From Gemmobacter sp. (GTDB lineage Bacteria > Pseudomonadota > Alphaproteobacteria > Rhodobacterales > Rhodobacteraceae), in NCBI RefSeq assembly GCF_034676705.1, contig NZ_JAUCBS010000013.1, positions 322,501 through 386,500 of the forward strand: a DNA stretch of 64,000 bases. Reading direction: 5' to 3'. Under the pieces are notes generated by a model. The model ran no database searches and was not told the origin of the DNA. It saw nothing but the letters and a program-made list of their open reading frames with translations. This document shows, piece by piece, positions 25,343 through 32,780 of this stretch (position 1 is the stretch's first letter; each line of letters starts with the position of its first letter). Made by a program: the position numbers and the translations under genes.

Positions 25343-26659
25343 ATGGACTGGCTCTATTCCTTTGCGATCCTGATCTCGTCCATCATGGTGCTGATGGGAC
25401 TTGGTCTGCCGGTGGCCTTTGCCTTCTTCGCCACCAACATCATGGGGCTGTTCCTGTTCTTCGGCGGCGCGCGTGGCGTGACGCAGATGGTCTCGAACTT
25501 TTCCGAGGCGGTGACCACCTATTCGCTGGCGCCCCTGCCGATGTTCCTGGTGATGGGCAGCCTGTTCTTCCGGTCCGGTCTGGGTGACAAGGTGATCCAG
25601 GCCATCGACCTGGCCATCGGCAACCTGCGCGGGCGGCTGAGCTATGTGACGCTGGGCGCCGGCGCGGTATTTGCCGCGCTGTCGGGGTCGTCCATGGCGA
25701 ACGCCGGCATGATGGGCAGCCTGATGGCGCCGGAAATGCTCAAGCGCGGCTACAAATCCCACATGGCCTATGGCCCGATCCTGGGCGCGGGCAGCCTTGC
25801 CGTGATCATCCCGCCGTCGACCCTGGGCGTGCTGCTGGGCAGCCTTGCGGAAATCGACGTGGGCGCGCTGCTGATCGCCGGGGTGGTGCCGGGCATCATG
25901 CTGGTGTTCCTGTTCGGCGGCCTGATCTGGGCGCAGACCACCATTGATCCCGATTCGGCGCCGCACTACGAAACGCCCAAGGCCAGCGGGATGGAGAAAT
26001 TCATCGCCATCGCCTCGAACGTGCTGCCGATGGGCTTCCTGATCTTCTGCGTGGTCGGTACGATCATCCTGGGCATCGCCACCCCGACCGAAAGCGCCGG
26101 GATCGGCTGCATGGGCGTGCTGGCGCTGCTGGTCGTCTATCGCCGGTTCAACCTGAAGGTCATCTGGCAGTCGCTGGACGATGCGATGAAGGTGACGGGG
26201 ATGACCTTCCTGATCATCACCGCCTCGACCACCTTCAGCCAGGTCTTTGCCTTTTCTGGGGCGTCGAACGGGTTCATCAGTGCCATTCTGGCGTTCGATC
26301 TGGGCCCCTATGGCGTGCTGGCCATGATGATCGTGGTCATCCTGATCCTGGGCATGTTCATGGATCAGGTCTCGATGATGCTGATCACCATCCCGCTGTT
26401 CATGCCGATCGCCAAGCAGTTTGGCTTTGATCCGGTGTGGTTCGGGCTGATGCTGCTGCTGGCCTACGAAATCGGGTTTACCACCCCGCCCTTCGGCATG
26501 CTGCTGTTCGTGGTGATGGGCGTGGCACCCAGGGGCACGACCCTGCGCATGATGGCCATGGCCGCGCTGCCCTACATCCTGATCACCATCGGCCTGATCG
26601 CCGTGATCGCCGTGGTGCCGCAGATTGCCCTGTGGCTGCCCGGATTGATGGGGAGATAG
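25343..26659 (+). CDS. TRAP transporter large permease, DctM family
   Basis: 438 residues, highly hydrophobic, with about 11-12 transmembrane segments. DctM landmarks are GSSMANAGMMGSLMAPEMLKRGYKSHMAYGPILGAGSLAVIIPPS (near 120-160), TPTESAGIGCMG (near 250) and the C-terminal EIGFTTPPFGMLLFVVMG (near 375). It is the sodium-driven transport channel, an elevator-type mover, working with the DctQ and DctP proteins encoded upstream. Full length for the family. The EthD-like gene follows after only 4 nt, so transport and catabolism genes are one transcript. Confidence 0.95.
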   Translation: MDWLYSFAILISSIMVLMGLGLPVAFAFFATNIMGLFLFFGGARGVTQMVSNFSEAVTTYSLAPLPMFLVMGSLFFRSGLGDKVIQAIDLAIGNLRGRLSYVTLGAGAVFAALSGSSMANAGMMGSLMAPEMLKRGYKSHMAYGPILGAGSLAVIIPPSTLGVLLGSLAEIDVGALLIAGVVPGIMLVFLFGGLIWAQTTIDPDSAPHYETPKASGMEKFIAIASNVLPMGFLIFCVVGTIILGIATPTESAGIGCMGVLALLVVYRRFNLKVIWQSLDDAMKVTGMTFLIITASTTFSQVFAFSGASNGFISAILAFDLGPYGVLAMMIVVILILGMFMDQVSMMLITIPLFMPIAKQFGFDPVWFGLMLLLAYEIGFTTPPFGMLLFVVMGVAPRGTTLRMMAMAALPYILITIGLIAVIAVVPQIALWLPGLMGR

Positions 26660-26663
26660 CGGA

Positions 26664-27362
26664 ATGACCTTTGCGCTTGTCCTGTTCCATGAAGCTGCCC
26701 CCGGCACCGCCCCCGCGGTGCCGGAAGGGGAACTGGCCGCCCTGCGCGCCCTGCTGGCCGGCATTCCGGGCCTGACCGAGGCGCTGGTGTTCACCCCGTC
26801 CTCGGCCAAGGACCAATATACCGACGATGGCGCCTCGCCGCCCCTGGGGATGCAGCTGCACTTCCCCCGGCTGGAGGATCTGGAGGCGGCCTGTGCCGCC
26901 GATGGCCCCTTGCAACATCTGCCCCGGATCCTGCCTTCGCTGGCAGGGACCGGGGCGACGGCGCAGGCGTTCTGGCGCCGGACATGGGATGTGCCGGACC
27001 CGCAGGTCCGCACCGCCCCCGGCGCCTTGCCCTGTTCCTTCGTGGTCCACTATCCGGGCCCCGCGCAGGATGACAACGCCTGGCACGGCCATTACATGGC
27101 CAGCCATCCGCCGCTGTTCGCCCGGTTTCCCGGCATCCGCTGGATCGAGATCCTGACCCCGGTGGACTGGGTATCCTTCCTGCCCCATGCCAAGGTGCGC
27201 CATCTGCAACGCAACCGCATCGTGTTCGACAGCAACGATGCGCTGACCGCCGCGCTGCAATCGCCGGTCCGGCATGAACTGCGTGCCGATTACCACACCT
27301 TCCCCGCCTATGACGGCGGCAACAAGCACTTTGCCATGTGGACCGAGACCGTGCGGCCCTGA
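26664..27362 (+). CDS. EthD-like dimeric alpha/beta-barrel protein, 232 aa
   Basis: 232 residues, no signal peptide. The second half carries an EthD-type signature, DDNAWHGHYMASHPPLFARFPGIRWIEILTP, at about residues 134-164, and the first half (FALVLFHEAA, LTEALVFTPS, MQLHFPRLEDLEAAC) looks like a second ferredoxin-like repeat, so the chain may fold as an intramolecular barrel. EthD-like proteins accompany degradation systems, including ether and aromatic catabolism; enzymatic roles are rarely proven. Position between the TRAP permease and a GntR regulator suggests a pathway-specific isomerase, hydratase or accessory role. Function not assigned. Confidence 0.75.
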   Translation: MTFALVLFHEAAPGTAPAVPEGELAALRALLAGIPGLTEALVFTPSSAKDQYTDDGASPPLGMQLHFPRLEDLEAACAADGPLQHLPRILPSLAGTGATAQAFWRRTWDVPDPQVRTAPGALPCSFVVHYPGPAQDDNAWHGHYMASHPPLFARFPGIRWIEILTPVDWVSFLPHAKVRHLQRNRIVFDSNDALTAALQSPVRHELRADYHTFPAYDGGNKHFAMWTETVRP

Positions 27363-27390
27363 CCGCACGGCCTTTGCCGGAGTATTGCCC

Positions 27391-28086
27391 GTGTCGTCGT
27401 CCGATTTCCGTATCCGCCGTCAACCGCCGCTGGCCGCCCAGGTGTTCGAAACACTGCGCACCATGATGCAGGCGCATGTGTTCGAACCCGGCGAGCGGAT
27501 GGTCGAGGAGGATCTGGCACGGCGCCTGGCCGTGTCGCGCACCCCGGTGCGCGAGGCGCTGTTCCGGCTGGAACAGAACGGCATGCTGGAACAGCGCGAC
27601 GGCGGGTTCCATGTGCCCCGCCTGACCCTGCGCGATGTCGAGGAAATCTTTCAGATCCGCCGCCTGCTGGAACCGCAGGGGGTGGCCGATGTGGCTGCGG
27701 CGACCACCGATGGCGATCTGGCCGCCTATATCGCCGGCCGTGACCGGATGCTGGCGGCCGACAGTGAACAGGCGGCGGTCCAGGCCAACATCGCCTTTCG
27801 CGGGTTGTGGCTGGCGCGCATTCCGAACCAGCGCATGCAGGACGTGCTGATGCGGTTCGACGATCAGGTCGTGCTGGTGCGCCATGCCACGCTGCGGTCG
27901 GCCCAGTCGCGGCTGGATGCTGCACAGGGCGTCAGCCGGCTGGTCGAGGCGTTTGCCGCCCGTGATCCCGTGGCCGCGCGGCGGGTGATGGAATCGTTCA
28001 TCGACAGCGCCTTTTCCCACTTCCATCGCGCGGTCACCGAACCCGCGCCTGCGCCCCCCGCGACCCAATCGGAGGAAACACAATGA
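27391..28086 (+). CDS. GntR-family regulator, FadR/FCD subgroup, of the TRAP operon
   Basis: 231 residues, starting at GTG 27391 with GGAG nine bases upstream; a longer in-frame start would run through the preceding gene's end. The HTH is at residues ~14-78 (PLAAQVFETLRTMMQAHVFEPG, VSRTPVREALFRLEQNGMLEQ), followed by the FCD helical effector domain (EIFQIRRLLEPQGVADVAA, ARRVMESFIDSAFSHFHRAV). It lies inside the TRAP operon and overlaps the LLM gene by 4 nt. It probably binds the CTGTATACAG palindrome on the operon promoter and releases it on binding a pathway acid. Confidence 0.9.
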   Translation: MSSSDFRIRRQPPLAAQVFETLRTMMQAHVFEPGERMVEEDLARRLAVSRTPVREALFRLEQNGMLEQRDGGFHVPRLTLRDVEEIFQIRRLLEPQGVADVAAATTDGDLAAYIAGRDRMLAADSEQAAVQANIAFRGLWLARIPNQRMQDVLMRFDDQVVLVRHATLRSAQSRLDAAQGVSRLVEAFAARDPVAARRVMESFIDSAFSHFHRAVTEPAPAPPATQSEETQ

Positions 28087-29171
28087 CCCCCCATCCCATG
28101 CACGGGCCGAACAGGTTCAAGCTGGGCGTGTTCGCCGCCAATGCCGATGGCGGCCTGACCGTGACCAAGGTGCCCGAACGCTGGACCGCCGCCTGGCCCG
28201 AGGTGGTGCAGGCGGCCCGGATCGCCGACCGCGCCGGCATCGAATTCTTTCTGCCCATCGCCCGCTGGAAGGGCTTCGGCGGCGAGATGAACAGCCGCCA
28301 GCATTCCTACGAAACCTTCACCTTTGCTGCCGCGCTGGCCGGGGTGACGGAACGGATCGGGCTGTTTTCCACCGTCCATGTGCCGATGGTGCATCCGCTG
28401 TTCGCGGCCAAGGCCTGGGCGACGGTCGATCAGGCCTCGAACGGGCGGGCGGGGCTGAACATCGTGGCCGGCTGGAACCCCGACGAATTCGCCATGTTCG
28501 GGCTGGACCGCGTTGACGCCCCCTATGATCAGGCGGGCGAATGGATCGACGTCATTTCAAGGCTGTATACAGAATCCAACCCATTCGACCATGCGGGCAA
28601 ATACTACACCCTGACCGGCGCCGCCACGCTGCCCAAGCCTGTGCGCGGGGGGCGTCCGCCGGTGCTGAACGCCGCCTTTTCGCCTCCGGGGCGGGATTTC
28701 GCGGCACGGCATGCGGATTTCCTGTTCACCACCTTCAAGAACATTGAGGCCGGGCGGGCCACCATTGCCGATGTGGCGCAGCGCGCGGCCGGCACCGGGC
28801 GCAAGGTCGGGGTCTATACCACCACCCATGTCGTCTGCCGCCCCAGCCGGGCCGAGGCCGAAGACTATTACCACCACTATGCCGTCACCATGGCCGACGA
28901 TGCGGCCATCGACTATGTCATGGCCAAGCAATCGGCGAATGCCTCCAACCACGATCCTGAAACCTACCGGCTGCACCGTAAATGGTTCGCCGGCGGGGCG
29001 GGCACCTATCCGCTGATCGGCACGCCGGCGGATATTGCCGACCAGATGGTCGAAATGGCCGATGCCGGGTTTGCCGGCACCACGGTCAGTTTCGTGAACT
29101 TCGCGCAGGAACTGCCATTCTTCTGCGATGGCGTGCTTCCATTGCTGCAAAAGGCAGGGCTGAGGGAATGA
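28083..29171 (+). CDS. LLM-class flavin-dependent oxidoreductase (luciferase-like monooxygenase)
   Basis: 362 residues forming a TIM-barrel bacterial-luciferase fold. Typical blocks are ADRAGIEFFLPIARWKGFGG (43-62), ERIGLFSTVHVPMVHPLFAAKAWATVDQASNGRAGLNIVAGWNPDEFAMFG (near 94-142) and the C-terminal IGTPADIADQMVEMADAGFAGTTVSF. The GWNPDEFAMFG segment resembles RutA, SfnG and alkanesulfonate monooxygenases, which use FMNH2 and O2 for C-N, C-S or ring cleavage. No flavin reductase is encoded nearby. The reaction here could be oxidation of a ring or heteroatom bond of the imported compound. Starts 4 nt inside the GntR gene and overlaps the FAD oxidase gene likewise. Confidence 0.9.
   Translation: MTPHPMHGPNRFKLGVFAANADGGLTVTKVPERWTAAWPEVVQAARIADRAGIEFFLPIARWKGFGGEMNSRQHSYETFTFAAALAGVTERIGLFSTVHVPMVHPLFAAKAWATVDQASNGRAGLNIVAGWNPDEFAMFGLDRVDAPYDQAGEWIDVISRLYTESNPFDHAGKYYTLTGAATLPKPVRGGRPPVLNAAFSPPGRDFAARHADFLFTTFKNIEAGRATIADVAQRAAGTGRKVGVYTTTHVVCRPSRAEAEDYYHHYAVTMADDAAIDYVMAKQSANASNHDPETYRLHRKWFAGGAGTYPLIGTPADIADQMVEMADAGFAGTTVSFVNFAQELPFFCDGVLPLLQKAGLRE
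28563..28572. promoter_or_regulatory. Second CTGTATACAG palindrome inside the LLM gene
   Basis: Identical to the palindrome at 23633-23642, with the match extending to 13 nt (CTGTATACAGAAT). It lies in coding sequence and encodes the R-L-Y-T-E-S stretch. It could be an auxiliary operator for the GntR protein, or a chance match. Confidence 0.3.
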
Positions 29172-30547
29172 GTGTTGCTGACCGTCTGCTAGGCGAACTG
29201 GGGCCCGATATCGTATCGACCGGCGCCCAGATCCCCGATCGCAACCGCGCCGACTGGTCGGGGCTGCCGGCGGTGCTGCCGCTGGCGCTGGTGCGGCCGC
29301 GCACCACGGCGCAGGTCGCCACCGCACTGCGCATCTGCAACGAAACCGCGACCCCCGTGGTTACCCAGGGCGGGCTGTCGGGCCTGTGCGGCGGCGCGCA
29401 TCCGGTGGAACAGGGTCTTGCCCTGTCGCTGGAACGGATGAACCGCGTCATCGGTGTCGATGTGGCGCAGGCCACGCTGACGGCCGAGGCGGGTTGCATC
29501 CTGCAAGTGGCGCAGCAGGCGGCGGCGGATCAGGGCATGATGCTGGCCGTCGATCTGGGCGCGCGGGGCAGCTGCACCGTGGGCGGCGTGATCGGCACCA
29601 ATGCAGGCGGCAACCAGGTGCTGCGCTATGGCATGACCCGCGACCATGTTCTGGGGCTGGAGGCGGTGCTGGCCGATGGCACGGTGCTGCCCGCGATGAA
29701 CCGGCTGCTGAAGAACAACGTGGGCCTTGACCTGAAACAGATGTTTATCGGCACCGAGGGCACGATGGGCGTGGTCACGCAGGCCGTGTTCCGCCTGCAC
29801 CCCCGCCCGACCAGCGGCGCCACCGCCTTTGTCGGCGTGGCGGATTCGGCGGCGATGCTGGCGCTTCTGTCCACCGCGCGCAAGGCGCTGGGGCCGGCGC
29901 TGATTTCCTTCGAGGTGATGTGGCCCAGCTTTTACGATATCATGCGCGCAGGCAGCGGGGCCGCCCATCCGCTGGCCGGGCAGCATGGCGTCTACATCGT
30001 GATCGAGGCGGGCGGGTTCGACCCGTCGGTGCGCGAACGGCTGGAAACCACCCTTGGCGATGCGATGGAGGCTGGCATCATCGAGGATGCGGTGATCGCC
30101 GGCAATCTGCGCGAGGAACGCGCGCTGTGGGCCGTGCGCGAATCGGTCAGCGAATATCCCCGTATCATCGGCAAGCTGACCCCGTTCGACATCGGCATCC
30201 CGCTGGACCGCATGGCCGAGGCGGTGGCAACGCTGGAAGCCGCGATCACCGCGCGCTGGCCCGATGCGCGGGCGCTGAGCTATGGCCATATGGGCGACAG
30301 CAACCTACATCTGGTGGTCAACGTGCCATCCGCCGGCGACGACCAGCCCAGCAAGGAGATCAAGGCGCTGGTCTATGGCCTGACCCGCGAGTATGCGGGC
30401 ACGGTCTCGGCCGAACATGGCATCGGCATTATCAAGCGCGACGTGATCGGTTACAGCCGGTCGCCCGAAGAACTGGCCGCGATGCGCGCCGTCAAGGCCG
30501 CGCTGGACCCGCGCGGCATCCTCAATCCCGGCAAGGCTTTCGCATGA
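29168..30547 (+). CDS. FAD-linked oxidase/dehydrogenase, GlcD / D-2-hydroxyacid dehydrogenase type
   Basis: 459 residues. The PCMH-type FAD-binding domain (residues ~35-215) includes VTQGGLSGLCGGAHPVE and the diphosphate-binding GARGSCTVGGVIGTNAGGNQVLRYGMTRDHVLGLE. The C-terminal FAD-oxidase domain has the metal-binding GHMGDSNLHLVVNV (near 376) and EHGIGIIKRD near 418, as in D-2-hydroxyglutarate and D-lactate dehydrogenases. It oxidises a D-2-hydroxy acid to a 2-oxo acid, passing electrons to quinone or ETF. With the aldolase directly downstream, a hydroxy acid to oxo acid to cleavage sequence is plausible. Its ATG overlaps the LLM stop. Confidence 0.92.
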   Translation: MSVADRLLGELGPDIVSTGAQIPDRNRADWSGLPAVLPLALVRPRTTAQVATALRICNETATPVVTQGGLSGLCGGAHPVEQGLALSLERMNRVIGVDVAQATLTAEAGCILQVAQQAAADQGMMLAVDLGARGSCTVGGVIGTNAGGNQVLRYGMTRDHVLGLEAVLADGTVLPAMNRLLKNNVGLDLKQMFIGTEGTMGVVTQAVFRLHPRPTSGATAFVGVADSAAMLALLSTARKALGPALISFEVMWPSFYDIMRAGSGAAHPLAGQHGVYIVIEAGGFDPSVRERLETTLGDAMEAGIIEDAVIAGNLREERALWAVRESVSEYPRIIGKLTPFDIGIPLDRMAEAVATLEAAITARWPDARALSYGHMGDSNLHLVVNVPSAGDDQPSKEIKALVYGLTREYAGTVSAEHGIGIIKRDVIGYSRSPEELAAMRAVKAALDPRGILNPGKAFA

Positions 30548-31290
30548 CCCCTCTGCGCCACCGTATCACCGCCGCCCATGCGGGCGACCTGCCCGTGCTG
30601 CGCGGGCCGTTCCTGGCCGTTCCCTCGCCCATGGTGACGGAAATCGCCTGCGGATCGTTCCCCGATTTCGTCTGCATCGACATGGAACATGGCGCCGTGT
30701 CGCCCGAAACGGCCGAGAACATGGTCCGGGCTGCGGCGGTGCATCGCGTGTCGGCGCTGGTGCGGGTGCCGGGGGTGGATCCGGTGGCGATTGGTCAGGC
30801 GCTGGACTGGGGCGCCGAAGGCGTGCTGGTGCCGCGCGTGAACACCCCGGACGAGGCGCGCGCCGCGGTCGATGCCGCGCGCTACCCCCCGCACGGATCG
30901 CGCGGGGCGGGGCCGGGCCGCGCCTCGGGCTATGGCCGGGCAATTCCGGCGGCGCTGGACCGGGCGGCACGCGAAACCGTGGTGGCGTTGCAGATCGAAA
31001 CGGTCGAGGCGCTGGACCGCGTGGCCGAGATTGCGGCGGTGCCGGGGGTGGACCTGCTGTTCATCGGGCCGGGCGATCTGGGCGTGGGGCTGGCCGCCAC
31101 CGGGCGCAGCACCACGGTGGCCGAGGCGGTGGACACCATCCTTGCCGCCTGTGCGGCGGCGGACCGCCCGGCCGGGATCTTTGCCATGACCACGGCCGGG
31201 CTGGCGCCCTATGTCGGCCGGATCGCGCTGGGGATCGTCGGGTCGGATGCCACGATCCTGGTGGCAGGCTTCGACGCGGCGTTTGCCTGA
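30544..31290 (+). CDS. HpcH/HpaI-family aldolase/citrate lyase-like protein
   Basis: 248 residues, a single TIM barrel. Catalytic features of class II HpaI aldolases are visible: the base His in CIDMEHGAVSPE (near 43), substrate Arg in ALVRVPGVDP (near 72), metal Glu in VVALQIETVEAL (near 147) and metal Asp in LLFIGPGDLGVGL (near 173). These cleave or form bonds to pyruvate or oxaloacetate, e.g. 4-hydroxy-2-oxo-acids to pyruvate plus an aldehyde. Last gene of the operon, overlapping the FAD oxidase stop by 4 nt. It probably carries out the final cleavage of the catabolic route. A hairpin terminator follows. Confidence 0.92.
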   Translation: MTPLRHRITAAHAGDLPVLRGPFLAVPSPMVTEIACGSFPDFVCIDMEHGAVSPETAENMVRAAAVHRVSALVRVPGVDPVAIGQALDWGAEGVLVPRVNTPDEARAAVDAARYPPHGSRGAGPGRASGYGRAIPAALDRAARETVVALQIETVEALDRVAEIAAVPGVDLLFIGPGDLGVGLAATGRSTTVAEAVDTILAACAAADRPAGIFAMTTAGLAPYVGRIALGIVGSDATILVAGFDAAFA

Positions 31291-31307
31291 GGGCCAGCCG
31301 GGCGCCG

Positions 31308-31330
31308 CGGCCCCCCATCCATCGGGGCCG
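31308..31330. terminator. Hairpin between convergent aldolase and UPF0261 genes
   Basis: CGGCCCC at 31308-31314 pairs with GGGGCCG at 31324-31330 (7 bp, 9-nt loop) in the 77-nt convergent gap. No T-run is seen on the plus strand. It is placed to end transcripts from both sides. Confidence 0.45.
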
Positions 31331-31367
31331 TGCCCCAATCCCACAAGGGGGACGGGGCGCAAAGCCC

Positions 31368-32606
31368 TCAGGGTTTGCCGGGCGGCACCACGCCCTCGGC
31401 AACCCATTGGTCGAACCGGGCCAGCACGGCGGCGGCGAAACTCTCGTCGTTGATATGGGCGTCCAGTTCCATCAGATCGGCATTGGCGGGCATGGCCGCG
31501 CGCATCTCGTCGCAGAATTCGGCCAGCGCGTCGGGGTTGGACAGCGGGCCATCCGGCCGGTCCCATTCGTTGCAGCCCTGCACGGGCAGGAACACCGTCA
31601 CCGGCGCGCGGGCCCGTGACAGCTTGGCGCCGATTTCCCGCGCGACCTGCCGCCGCTGGCCCGCATCCAGCAGATAGGACGACAGCAGGCGGTTGTGCGC
31701 ATGGCTGGGGGTGTCGCGGAATGCCTCGGGCGCGGGATGCCAGCCCACGACATCGACCAGATCGTAGCAGCCCGGCGCCACCATCTGGGGTACGCCGGCG
31801 CGGCCGGCCCCTGTCATGCGGTCGGGGCCGGCGCTGATGGCCGATCCGAACAGGTGGTTCGACACCTCTTGCGGGGCAAAGTCCATCACGGCGGCAAAGG
31901 TGCCCTGTTCGGCCAGCCCCTCGAACGCGCGGCCGCCCATGCCGGTGGCGTGGAACACCGCCACCTCGTAGCCGCGCCGTTCCAGTTCGGGCTTCAGCGT
32001 GACCATATAGCGCAGCACCGTCTTGCCAAAGCTGGTCATGCCGATCATCGGCCGGTCGCGGCGCGGTGGTTCCACCGCCCGCGCGGCGCCCAGAACCGCC
32101 CCCGCCGCCTGTGACAGGGACGCCTTGCAGATGGAATTCAACCCGTAAAGCCCGCCGGCCCACAGGATCATCTGCACATCCGCTGCCAGCCGTTCCGGCG
32201 GAATCATCGGGGAAAAGCTGACGGTGGACACGATGTATTTCGGCACGCCCACCGGCAGGGCGGCGCACAGATCCAGTGCCAGATCGGTGCCCATCGACCC
32301 GCCCAGCACCAGCACGCCATCGAATCGGCCATCGGCCTGCAACCGGCTGGCCAGCGCCGCAGCACCCCGGGCCATCAGCTGCATGGCAGCGTTTTCATCC
32401 CCGCCCGCGATGGCCTGGTCGATGGTGCCGCCGCCTGCCGCCGCCACGTCATGCTTGGTCCAGTCCACCGTCGCCCGCGCCTGCCCCAGGACCGAGACAT
32501 CCATGGCCAGCGGCGTGCCACCCTGCGCCCGGATGACCTGCGCGATGTAGGACAGTTCATCGTCCTTGGTATCGTAGGTGCCGACGATCAGGATGCGGTC
32601 GCCCAT
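31368..32606 (-). CDS. Tm-1-like ATP-binding protein (UPF0261)
   Basis: 412 residues. The N-terminal signature ILIVGTYDTKDDELSYIAQVIRAQGG is diagnostic for UPF0261, and the two-domain layout (Tm-1-like N-domain to about 180, UPF0261 C-domain from MIGMTSFGKTVLRYMV near 187) is complete. VLGGSMGTDLALDLC near 98 resembles an ATP/phosphate loop. The family is named for the tomato virus-resistance protein Tm-1; bacterial members have no firmly assigned reaction, although they often sit beside catabolic TIM-barrel enzymes. Start 32606 was chosen at the motif-proximal ATG with GAGGA upstream. It faces the catabolic operon tail-to-tail and may belong functionally to it. Confidence 0.87.
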   Translation of the reverse strand: MGDRILIVGTYDTKDDELSYIAQVIRAQGGTPLAMDVSVLGQARATVDWTKHDVAAAGGGTIDQAIAGGDENAAMQLMARGAAALASRLQADGRFDGVLVLGGSMGTDLALDLCAALPVGVPKYIVSTVSFSPMIPPERLAADVQMILWAGGLYGLNSICKASLSQAAGAVLGAARAVEPPRRDRPMIGMTSFGKTVLRYMVTLKPELERRGYEVAVFHATGMGGRAFEGLAEQGTFAAVMDFAPQEVSNHLFGSAISAGPDRMTGAGRAGVPQMVAPGCYDLVDVVGWHPAPEAFRDTPSHAHNRLLSSYLLDAGQRRQVAREIGAKLSRARAPVTVFLPVQGCNEWDRPDGPLSNPDALAEFCDEMRAAMPANADLMELDAHINDESFAAAVLARFDQWVAEGVVPPGKP

Positions 32607-32635
32607 GCGGTCCTCGTGGCGCTTGTGGCAGGCGT

Positions 32636-32714
32636 CCGGGGGTTTCACACCCCCGCGCCGGTTGGTTCTTGAACCAATGGCGCACCAACCGGCGCCCGTG
32701 GGGTATTTGGAAAA
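32636..32714. repeat. Long inverted-repeat intergenic element (copy G2)
   Basis: GCGCCGGTTGGT at 32655-32666 pairs with ACCAACCGGCGC at 32684-32695 (12 bp), with GGTTC/GAACC nested inside, and GTGGGGTATTTGG follows. It is a near copy of 8702-8777. It lies between the M29 peptidase and UPF0261 genes, both read on the minus strand, so it may terminate the first or attenuate the second. Confidence 0.65.
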
Positions 32715-32780
32715 AGGCAAACAGAGAAAGTGAAGGGCGCGGCTTCCGCGAGGGCGCCGCTGAGTTGCGGACCCCGCCGC

